From the NCBI GenBank assembly GCA_944386335.1, contig CALXAQ010000018.1:1-6642 (forward strand): a stretch of 6,642 bases of DNA, in the 5' to 3' direction. The position numbers were made by a program, and so were the translations under genes. Below are positions 1 to 5,753 of the stretch, piece by piece; position 1 is the first letter of the stretch, and each line of letters starts with the position of its first letter. This stretch comes from an uncultured Clostridia bacterium. GTDB taxonomy: Bacteria; Bacillota; Clostridia; TANB77; CAG-508. Below the pieces are notes generated by a model that worked only from the letters and a program-made list of their open reading frames with translations, was not told the origin of the DNA and searched no databases.

Positions 1-30
1 AAAATAAAGGAAAATTTATTTGTAACAGGA

Positions 31-59
31 TTGACATATATCAAAATAAATGGTAAAAT
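31..59 (+). promoter_or_regulatory. Strong sigma-A-type promoter for the 96-638 gene
   Basis: A perfect -35 TTGACA (31-36) is followed after 17 nt by TAAAAT (54-59). The -10 is preceded by TGG (51-53), giving an extended -10. Transcription should start near 66, leaving a leader of about 30 nt that carries the AGGGGG ribosome binding site (83-88). Confidence 0.85.
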
Positions 60-95
60 TTTCCATAGAAAAAAGAAAGATTAGGGGGCTAAAAA

Positions 96-638
96 ATGAG
101 TGTTCCACAAACAAAAATCACAAAATTTTGTAGTTTTTATGTAAGCGATTGGCATATGGTTACCATGTTACTTCCTTACATAAATAAGAAAATGAATGAA
201 CAAACAAAAATAGTCACAATTTTAGAAAAAGGAATAGAACAAAATATAAAAACATTAGTAAATAAATTAAATTTGAAAAATAAAGAAAAAATATTGCATT
301 TAGATTGGACAAGTTGTAATGGAAAAAAATATACGACAATTAGTAAAAAAATAGAAAATGTGGGAAAAGGAGATATTTTAATTATAGTAAATGGAGAGAA
401 AAATTTTATTGATAAAGTAAATGTACATATACAAACTTATTTAGTAAAGAAAAAAGAAACAACAGCAGAAATAAAAATAGTAGATTGTTATGATGTGATA
501 GAATTTAATGATAGTATTCAAGAAATTTTAGAAGAACATGACAAAATACTAAATACTTCAGGAGAAAAAGAAATCGAAGAAGTTTTCGAAGGATTCAAAA
601 GAACATCAAAAGAAATGAAACAAGAAAAAATAAGTTGA
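96..638 (+). CDS. Conserved-looking hypothetical protein, 180 aa, unknown function
   Basis: I cannot assign a function. The start is well supported: AGGGGG at 83-88 lies 7 nt before the ATG, behind a near-consensus promoter. The protein is lysine-rich and has no signal peptide or membrane segment, so it is probably cytoplasmic. The N-terminal part (residues 10-30) has an aromatic stretch, FCSFYVSDWHMVTMLLPYI. It is followed by alternating hydrophobic strands and Lys-rich helices (KIVTILEKGI near 38-48, GDILIIVNG near 92-100, EIKIVDCYDVIEF near 125-137), which suggests a small alpha/beta fold. The acidic C-terminus (from about 140) looks helical and charged. From memory, similar proteins occur as uncharacterised ORFs in low-GC Clostridia, but I could not check this. 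The gene appears monocistronic, or coupled to a doubtful overlapping small ORF, and a terminator lies at 831-855. It uses no CGG codon. Confidence 0.85.
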   Translation: MSVPQTKITKFCSFYVSDWHMVTMLLPYINKKMNEQTKIVTILEKGIEQNIKTLVNKLNLKNKEKILHLDWTSCNGKKYTTISKKIENVGKGDILIIVNGEKNFIDKVNVHIQTYLVKKKETTAEIKIVDCYDVIEFNDSIQEILEEHDKILNTSGEKEIEEVFEGFKRTSKEMKQEKIS

Positions 639-802
639 TAGAAAAGTTAACAGTTACAAGCAGGTTTGAGATTAGTAATCATATATTTAATCCAAAAATG
701 TATTATAATAGGACTATTATCAATGCGAATATCTATTTTCTTCTGTATGTTTCTTTAGATAAGAAAACAAAAGCAGCAGGAACTATCTATGTAAATATAT
801 AA
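635..802 (+). CDS. Possible small overlapping ORF, 55 aa (doubtful)
   Basis: A TTG codon at 635 overlaps the upstream TGA stop (TTGA), and its frame stays open for 55 codons to TAA at 800-802. The same frame is in fact open from about 542, inside the preceding gene. Such a long open run is somewhat unexpected in DNA this AT-rich. The peptide is mixed polar and hydrophobic and I recognise no motif in it. No ribosome binding site precedes the TTG, so expression would depend on coupling to the upstream gene. It could equally be a decayed gene remnant or chance, and it ends before the terminator at 831. Confidence 0.22.
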   Translation: MIEKLTVTSRFEISNHIFNPKMYYNRTIINANIYFLLYVSLDKKTKAAGTIYVNI

Positions 803-830
803 AAATATATTAGAAGATGTAATTTATAAG

Positions 831-855
831 AATGCCTTTAAAAGGGCATTTTTTT
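831..855 (+). terminator. Intrinsic terminator of the 96-638 transcript
   Basis: AATGCCT (831-837) pairs with GGGCATT (844-850), closing with a T-G wobble around a 6-nt loop. The 3' arm runs directly into a T tract (849-855). The hairpin separates the first transcription unit from the sugar-nucleotide operon. Confidence 0.85.
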
Positions 856-872
856 CGTATAAAAAATAGAAT

Positions 873-901
873 TTGACGAAATATAAATAATGCGATATGA
901 T
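873..901 (+). promoter_or_regulatory. Promoter of the uridylyltransferase-phosphoglucomutase operon
   Basis: TTGACG (873-878) and TATGAT (896-901) are separated by 17 nt, immediately after the preceding terminator. The start would fall near 908, giving a leader of about 70 nt in which I see no riboswitch-like structure. Confidence 0.7.
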
Positions 902-977
902 AATCAAACAAGATGAATAATGCATAGGAAATGTTGGAAAAAGATAATTTTTCGATAAGAAAGGAAGGATAACAAAT

Positions 978-2222
978 ATGAATGAAAAAGAACAAGCAGT
1001 AAGGGAAATGTTACAAAAATATGAGCAAGAGCAACTTTTAGCCTGTTTTGCAAAACTAGAAAAAAATAAACAAGAAGAATTATTAGACGAAATTTTAACG
1101 ATAGACTTTCCACAAATAGAAAAATTGTATGGAAAATCTATACAAAAAGAAGTTGTTACAGATACAACAATAGAACCTATTTCTTATATTGAAAAAGATA
1201 AAATAGAGCAAGAAGAAAAACAAGAATTATTAGAAATAGGTGAGAAATTGATTAAAGAGGGAAAATATGCAGTAGTTACTATGGCAGGAGGACAAGGTAC
1301 TAGATTAGGACATAATGGACCAAAAGGCACTTATGATTTAGGGTTAGAGAAGCATAAAAGTATTTTTGAAATTTTATGTGATACTTTAAAAGAAGCACAT
1401 GAAAAATATGGAGTTTTTGTTCCTTGGTATATCATGACAAGTAATCAAAATCATATAGAAACTGTAAATTTTTTTGAAAAAAATTCATATTTCGGTTATC
1501 CAAAAAAAGATGTATTCTTTTTTATGCAAGGGGAATTACCAGTAGTTAACGAACAAGGAAAAATATTATTAAATACAGAAGGACTTGTAAATAAAGCTGC
1601 CGATGGGCATGGAGGAATTTTTGTGTCTATGAGAAAAAATGGTGTTATCTATGACATGAAGGCAAGAGGAATCCAGTGGGCTTTTATAGGAGGAGTAGAT
1701 AATGTTTTAGTAAAAATGGTAGATCCCATTTTAGTTGCATTATGTATGAAAAAGAAAGTGTTAGCAGGAGGAAAAAGCGTTGTGAAAGCTTCTCCAGAAG
1801 AGAGAGTGGGGGTGTTTTGCAAAAGAAATGGAAGACCAAGTGTTATAGAATATACAGAAATTTCTAAAGAAATGGCGGAGGCTAGAGAAGAAAATGGGGA
1901 ACTAAAATATGGAGAGTCTCATATTTTGTGTAATATTTTTCATATAGAAGCAATAGAAGAAATTAGTAAGGATAAGCTTCCTTATCATAGTGCTCATAAA
2001 AAAATAGAATATATGGATGAACAAGGAAACATAGTAAAACCTAACGAGCCTAATGCCTATAAATATGAGGCATTCCTATTTGATGCTTTTGAGAGTTTAG
2101 AGGATATGGCAATTATGAGAGTAAAAAGAGAAGAAGAGTTTGCACCTGTGAAAAATGCTACAGGTGTAGATAGTCCAGAAACAGCAAGAAAACTATATAA
2201 GGCGTTTCATGGCATAGTATGA
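978..2222 (+). CDS. UDPGP-family UTP:sugar-1-phosphate uridylyltransferase (UDP-GlcNAc pyrophosphorylase-like)
   Basis: This cytoplasmic enzyme should transfer UMP from UTP to a sugar 1-phosphate, giving a UDP-sugar and pyrophosphate. The nucleotide-binding loop MAGGQGTRLG lies at residues 102-111, with PKG at 115-117. ADGHGG (208-213), GGVDN (238-242, the Asp expected to bind metal), VGVF (277-280), EYTEIS (291-296), HKKIEYMDEQG (340-350) and VKNATG (391-396) follow in the order seen in eukaryotic UDP-N-acetylhexosamine pyrophosphorylases (AGX1/UAP type). It therefore belongs to that branch and not to the bacterial GalU family. Residues 1-90 form a helical N-terminal extension typical of the family. 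The start is set by AGGAAGG (962-968) before the ATG. At 414 aa it looks complete. The phosphoglucomutase 28 nt downstream suggests that glucose 1-phosphate is the natural substrate, but GlcNAc 1-phosphate remains possible. Automated annotation would probably say UTP-glucose-1-phosphate uridylyltransferase. Confidence 0.9.
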   Translation: MNEKEQAVREMLQKYEQEQLLACFAKLEKNKQEELLDEILTIDFPQIEKLYGKSIQKEVVTDTTIEPISYIEKDKIEQEEKQELLEIGEKLIKEGKYAVVTMAGGQGTRLGHNGPKGTYDLGLEKHKSIFEILCDTLKEAHEKYGVFVPWYIMTSNQNHIETVNFFEKNSYFGYPKKDVFFFMQGELPVVNEQGKILLNTEGLVNKAADGHGGIFVSMRKNGVIYDMKARGIQWAFIGGVDNVLVKMVDPILVALCMKKKVLAGGKSVVKASPEERVGVFCKRNGRPSVIEYTEISKEMAEAREENGELKYGESHILCNIFHIEAIEEISKDKLPYHSAHKKIEYMDEQGNIVKPNEPNAYKYEAFLFDAFESLEDMAIMRVKREEEFAPVKNATGVDSPETARKLYKAFHGIV

Positions 2223-2250
2223 GAAAAAATAGGAAACTAGGAGGTTTTTC

Positions 2251-3967
2251 ATGGAAGAATATAGAAAAAAATATGAAGAATGGAGACGAAATCCCTTTTT
2301 TGATAAAGAAACCCAAAAAGAATTAGAAGAGATAGAGGGAAATGAAGAAGAAATCCAAGATAGATTTTATCAAGATTTAAGTTTTGGAACAGCAGGATTA
2401 AGAGGAATATTAGGAGCTGGAACAAACCGTATGAATCGCTACACTGTAGGGAAAGCATCACAAGGGGTGGCAAATTTTATTAAAAAGGAAAAAAGAGAGA
2501 AAGATGGAGTAGTTATTAGTTATGATTCCAGACATATGTCAAAAGAGTTTGCAGAAGAGACAGCTTTATGTATGAATGCTAATGGAATTAAAGCATATGT
2601 ATTTAAAAACTTAAGGCCAGTACCAGAATTATCTTTTACCGTTAGGAAATTACGGATGTATAGCAGGTGTGATGATTACAGCTAGTCACAATCCACCAGA
2701 GTATAATGGATATAAAGTATATTGGGAAGATGGAGCACAAATTACATCTCCAAAAGATAAATTTATAATGGAAGAAGTAAATAGTATTACAGATTATACT
2801 TGTATTCAAACTATGAAAAAACCTGAAGCAATTCAAAAAGGATTATATCAAGAAATAGGAGAAGAAATGGATGAAACCTATATTACAGAATTGAAAAAAC
2901 AATCTATTCATCCAGAAGTTATTCAAAAACAAGCAAATATGAGTATTGTGTATACTCCGCTTCATGGAGCAGGAAATGTGCCTGTGCAGAAAGTATTGAA
3001 AGAAATAGGTTTTACCAATGTATTTGTAGTACCAGAACAAGAAAAACCAGATGGAAACTTTCCAACAGTAAAATATCCTAATCCTGAGGATAAAAGATCT
3101 TTTCATTTAGCCTTAAAATGGGCAAAACAAAAAGGAGCGGATTTAGTTTTGGCAACAGATCCAGATGCTGATCGATTAGGGGTATATGTAAAAGAAGAAA
3201 AAACAGGAGAATACATACCACTTACAGGCAATATGTCTGCTATTGTTATTTTACATTATCTTTTAGAAGAGAAAAAGAAAAAAAGAGAGATACCGCAAAA
3301 TGCAGCTATTGTAAAAAGTATTGTATCCTCTACCATGGCAGATGCAATTGCAAAAGATTATGGAGTAGCAGTATTTGATGTATTAACTGGTTTTAAATAT
3401 ATAGGTGAAAAAATAAAAGAATTTGAAAAATCAAAAGAATATACTTTTTTATTTGGATTTGAAGAAAGTTATGGTTGCTTAGTAGGAACTCATGCAAGAG
3501 ATAAGGACGCTGTAGTAGCGGTTATGATGCTTTGCGAAGCGGCAGCTTATTACAAAGAACAAAAAAGTAGTATACAAGAAGAATTACAAAAATTATATGA
3601 AAAATATGGTTACTATCAAGAAGAAACAATGCAGGTAACATTAAAAGGAATAGATGGTACGGAAAAGATGCAAGAAATGATAGAAACGATGCGAAAAGAC
3701 CCACCTAAAAGACTAGGAAAATATAGAGTACAAAAAATAAGAGATTATAAAGCACAAGAAATTTTAGAGATAGAAACAGAAAAAAAAGTGGCAACAGGAC
3801 TTCCAAAATCTAATGTATTATATTTTGAATTAGAAAATAATGCTTGGTGTTGTGTACGTCCATCTGGAACAGAGCCGAAGATTAAATATTATATAGGTGT
3901 AAAAGAGAATTCAATAGAAGAGGCAAGAGAACAAATAGAAAGGATAAAAGCAGATTTACAAAAATAA
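2251..3967 (+). CDS. pgcA: Phosphoglucomutase/phosphomannomutase (alpha-D-phosphohexomutase), frame broken at 2653
   Basis: The enzyme interconverts hexose 6-phosphate and 1-phosphate, for example glucose, through a phosphoserine. AGGAGG at 2239-2244 sets the ATG start. The frame from 2251 runs into a TAG at 2683-2685. Skipping one base at 2653 joins residues 1-134 to a frame ending at 3967, giving 571 aa, close to the size of Bacillus PgcA. The joined protein has every expected element: FGTAGLRG near residues 46-53, the catalytic serine loop TASHNP (Ser145, only 10 codons after the break), the metal site DPDADR (303-308), GFKYIG near 380, the sugar-binding GFEESYG (402-408) and the phosphate-binding RPSGTEP (536-542). 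Without the shift, only a fragment lacking the catalytic serine is made. Conservation on both sides shows the gene is not decayed. The break is either a recent or sequencing indel, or a +1 recoding site at the CGG codon. It is the second gene of the operon. Confidence 0.9.
2644..2656 (+). other. Frame-break site 1: AGG-AAATTA-CGGA
   Basis: Zero frame reads gtt agg aaa tta CGG atg and stops 10 codons further on. The conserved frame continues as GGA TGT ATA GCA, that is Val-Arg-Lys-Leu then Gly-Cys-Ile-Ala-Gly. Exactly one base is in excess (most simply C2653). AGG at 2644-2646 lies 6 nt before the CGG codon. This may be an insertion error or a +1 ribosomal frameshift at CGG. Confidence 0.75.
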
Positions 3968-3975
3968 ACTATTCT

Positions 3976-4020
3976 AAAAATGGAGAAAATAAGTTTTAAA
4001 AGCATATTTTCTTCATTTTT
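3976..4020. terminator. Bidirectional terminator between convergent genes
   Basis: A 16-nt arm at 3976-3991 (starting AAAAATGGAG) pairs with 4005-4020 (ending CTTCATTTTT) with a single G-T wobble, leaving a 13-nt loop. The A-rich 5' side and T-rich 3' side let it work in both directions. It would end the phosphoglucomutase transcript on the plus strand and the TtcA-type gene on the minus strand. Confidence 0.85.
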
Positions 4021-4035
4021 ATCGTGTAATAATCT

Positions 4036-4746
4036 TTATTCATGCCAACCCTTAATATGATTTCTTTTAATAACACCCATTAGATTAGCTCTTACCATTG
4101 GAATATCTAAATTTAATTGAAATAGAAGGTTTTTCATATATTCTCTTTTAGAAATACCATCCATAGGACAATTCTTTTGCATTACAACAATATTTTCTCT
4201 TTTTACGAACTTTCTAATTTCTTTTTCTGGTGTATAAATAAGGGGTCTAATTACTGTAATATGGGAACGATCCATATAGGTACAAGGACCAAAAGTAGAA
4301 AAGGCACCTGTTAAAAATAAATTCATTAAAAAAGTTTCTAGTACATCATCTTCGTTATGACCCAAAGCAATTTTGTTACATCCTTCTCGAATAGCAATGG
4401 AATTTAAGATACCTCTACGAATATTAGCACATAAAGAGCAAGGTCTTTTTTCCTTACGAATATCAAAAACAATTTCCTTAATGTTACTATTTTCTATAAT
4501 AAGAGGGACACCAATATCTTCACAAGTTTTTTTCAAAAAATCTGTATTAAAAAAATCAAATCCAGGATTTACACTAACGGCAATTAAATCAAATTGTTTA
4601 TTAAAAAAACGTTGTAGTTGTTTTAGACCTAATAATAAAGTAATAGAGTCCTTTCCACCTGACAAACATACAGCAATTTTATCTCCATTTTCAATCATGT
4701 TATAGTCTTTTATAGCCTTTCGCATATAACTTAATATTTTTTGCAT
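4036..4746 (-). CDS. ttcA: TtcA-family tRNA thiolase (PP-loop ATPase), 236 aa
   Basis: Members of this family use ATP and an iron-sulfur cluster to put sulfur on cytidine 32 of certain tRNAs (2-thiocytidine). The N-terminal PP-loop SGGKDS at residues 29-34 activates the base by adenylation. CSLC (Cys103, Cys106) followed by RRG, and a third cysteine in KNCPMDG (Cys193), match the three ligands of the TtcA [4Fe-4S] cluster. LGHNEDDVLETF (128-139) is the second family signature. The protein is shorter than E. coli TtcA (about 310 aa), mainly at the C-terminus, as is common in Firmicute members. AAGGAGG (minus strand, 4757-4763) lies 10 nt before the ATG. It reads away from tRNA-Arg(CCT) and converges on the phosphoglucomutase. 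Confusion with TilS (tRNA-Ile lysidine synthetase) is possible, but the cysteine pattern argues for TtcA. The true substrate is unknown. Confidence 0.82.
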   Translation of the reverse strand: MQKILSYMRKAIKDYNMIENGDKIAVCLSGGKDSITLLLGLKQLQRFFNKQFDLIAVSVNPGFDFFNTDFLKKTCEDIGVPLIIENSNIKEIVFDIRKEKRPCSLCANIRRGILNSIAIREGCNKIALGHNEDDVLETFLMNLFLTGAFSTFGPCTYMDRSHITVIRPLIYTPEKEIRKFVKRENIVVMQKNCPMDGISKREYMKNLLFQLNLDIPMVRANLMGVIKRNHIKGWHE

Positions 4747-4781
4747 TTTTGTAGAGCCTCCTTTATGTTCCTTGAGACAGT

Positions 4782-4790
4782 ATTATAGCA
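4782..4790 (-). promoter_or_regulatory. Extended -10 promoter of the ttcA-like gene
   Basis: Read on the minus strand, TGC (4788-4790) precedes a perfect TATAAT (4782-4787), 35 nt upstream of the ATG. The expected -35 position (about 4805-4810, TATCTT) is poor, so the extended -10 probably carries the promoter. It lies back to back with the tRNA-Arg promoter. Confidence 0.65.
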
Positions 4791-4833
4791 CAAAACATGC
4801 GAAAAAGATACTAAAACTTAAAAAATGCATTAC

Positions 4834-4862
4834 TTGCAAAAAAGAAAAGGATATGCTACAAT
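4834..4862 (+). promoter_or_regulatory. Promoter of tRNA-Arg(CCT)
   Basis: TTGCAA (4834-4839) and TACAAT (4857-4862) are 17 nt apart, with TGC (4854-4856) directly before the -10. The start would be near 4869, only a few bases before the mature tRNA. Confidence 0.8.
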
Positions 4863-4876
4863 AAAAAACATAATAT

Positions 4877-4953
4877 GTGCCAGTAGCTCAGTAGGATAGA
4901 GCGACAGTTTCCTAAACTGCAGGTCGCAGGTTCGATTCCTGTCTGGCACACCA
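4877..4953 (+). tRNA. tRNA-Arg, anticodon CCT
   Basis: The acceptor arms GTGCCAG (4877-4883) and CTGGCAC (4943-4949) pair fully, and the 3' CCA (4951-4953) is encoded. The D stem is GCTC/GAGC. The anticodon stem is ACAGT/ACTGC with an A-C mismatch at 27-43. The loop TTCCTAA places CCT at 4911-4913, which decodes AGG. The T arm is GCAGG-TTCGATT-CCTGT. Position 32 is T, so this tRNA cannot carry the 2-thiocytidine-32 made by TtcA. It has its own promoter and terminator. Confidence 0.95.
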
Positions 4954-4956
4954 AAG

Positions 4957-4995
4957 AGAAACCAATATATTAAAGTATATAACGGTTTCTTTTTT
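4957..4995 (+). terminator. Intrinsic terminator of tRNA-Arg
   Basis: AGAAACC (4957-4963) pairs with GGTTTCT (4984-4990), followed by a T tract (4990-4995). An inner ATATA/TATAT pairing (4965-4969 with 4976-4980) can extend the stem. It begins four bases after the encoded CCA. Confidence 0.8.
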
Positions 4996-5073
4996 GTACT
5001 AAAAATAATATCATTTACTTTTAGAAAATAGCAACATAAAAATAAAAAAAATAATGAAAAAGCAAGAAAACTA

Positions 5074-5082
5074 TGCTATAAT
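5074..5082 (+). promoter_or_regulatory. Extended -10 promoter of tadA
   Basis: TGC (5074-5076) precedes a perfect TATAAT (5077-5082). The 17-nt-spaced -35 (5054-5059, ATGAAA) is weak. The start should be near 5089, giving a leader of about 45 nt. The block closely resembles the tRNA-Arg -10 region (TATGCTACAATAAAA versus TATGCTATAATAAAA). Confidence 0.7.
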
Positions 5083-5132
5083 AAAATATGTGATAGAGCA
5101 AAATACAAAGTAAAGAAATAAGAGGAAGGAAA

Positions 5133-5600
5133 ATGAAGGAAGAAAATAAAGAAAAATTTATGAAAGAAGCACTAAAAGAGGCAAAAAAAGCATTTGATGA
5201 AAACGAAGTACCAGTAGGGGCAGTTATTGTAAAAGGAGGAAAAATTATTGCTAAAGCACATAATCAAAAAGAAACAAAAAAAGATACTACCTATCATGCA
5301 GAGATACGAGCCATTCAAAAAGCAAGTAAAAAATTACAGGCATGGCGTTTGCAAGATTGTGAAATGTATGTTACACTAGAACCATGTTCTATGTGTGCAG
5401 GGGCAATAATACAAGCAAGATTGAAAAAAGTGTATATTGGAACAATGGATTATAAAACGGGGGCATGTGGAAGCGTTTTAAATTTATTAGAAGACTATCC
5501 ATTTAACCATCAAGTCGAAATAGAGAAAGGCATAATGCAGAAAGAATGTGAAGAAATTTTGCAAAATTTTTTCAAGATGCTAAGAAAGAAAAAAGCTTAA
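5133..5600 (+). CDS. tadA: tRNA-specific adenosine deaminase TadA, 155 aa
   Basis: TadA deaminates adenosine 34 to inosine in tRNA-Arg(ACG), letting one tRNA read CGU, CGC and CGA but not CGG. The zinc-dependent cytidine/deoxycytidylate deaminase fold is clear. VPVGAVIV lies at residues 26-33. HAE (55-57) supplies the zinc ligand His55 and the proton shuttle Glu57. PCSMCAGA (84-91) supplies Cys85 and Cys88. Asn44 corresponds to a conserved substrate-contacting residue. Length and C-terminal Lys-rich helix fit bacterial TadA. The start is fixed by an AGGAAGG-type site (5123-5129) before the ATG. The gene lies 39 nt upstream of tRNA-Ser with no terminator between, so they are probably cotranscribed. 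In Bacillus, tadA also lies just before the SRP RNA and dnaX, which matches the SRP RNA downstream here. Confidence 0.96.
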   Translation: MKEENKEKFMKEALKEAKKAFDENEVPVGAVIVKGGKIIAKAHNQKETKKDTTYHAEIRAIQKASKKLQAWRLQDCEMYVTLEPCSMCAGAIIQARLKKVYIGTMDYKTGACGSVLNLLEDYPFNHQVEIEKGIMQKECEEILQNFFKMLRKKKA

Positions 5601-5639
5601 ATAGGAATGTCCCATAGTAGAGACACATACAATAGATAA

Positions 5640-5730
5640 GGAGTGGTATCGAAGCGGTCATAACGAAGCTGTCTCGAAAACAGTTTGCCAAAAAATTGGC
5701 ACGTGGGTTCGAATCCCACCCACTCCGCCA
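5640..5730 (+). tRNA. tRNA-Ser, anticodon CGA
   Basis: The acceptor arms GGAGTGG (5640-5646) and CCACTCC (5720-5726) pair, and the discriminator G and CCA are encoded. The anticodon arm GCTGT-CTCGAAA-ACAGT places CGA at 5675-5677, which decodes UCG. The long variable arm (TGCCAA/TTGGCA around AAAA) is the class II hallmark of tRNA-Ser. The T arm is GTGGG-TTCGAAT-CCCAC. No convincing promoter of its own is seen. A TACAAT at 5628-5633 lacks a -35, so cotranscription with tadA and release by RNase processing is likely. Confidence 0.95.
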
Positions 5731-5753
5731 GAACAAAAGCAGGAGGTTCTAGA

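Noticed and set aside
902..977. Possible riboswitch in the operon leader
   Set aside because: The leader is only about 70 nt, and I see no conserved aptamer motif or terminator/antiterminator pair.
2669..3967. A separate 432-residue gene starting at GTG 2669
   Set aside because: It would start in the middle of the mutase domain I, has no ribosome binding site, and joins seamlessly to the 2251 frame when one base is skipped.
4373..4705. Antisense open frame over the ttcA-like gene
   Set aside because: It is the shadow of a clearly conserved PP-loop gene on the other strand, with no ribosome binding site or recognisable protein.
5628..5633. TACAAT as a separate tRNA-Ser promoter
   Set aside because: There is no -35 at 16-18 nt and no extended -10; read-through from tadA is simpler.
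5685..5753. Upstream ATG extending the membrane protein through the tRNA
   Set aside because: The ATG at 5685 lies inside tRNA-Ser. AGGAGG at 5741-5746 and TTG at 5754 give a proper start with a typical basic N-terminus and anchor.
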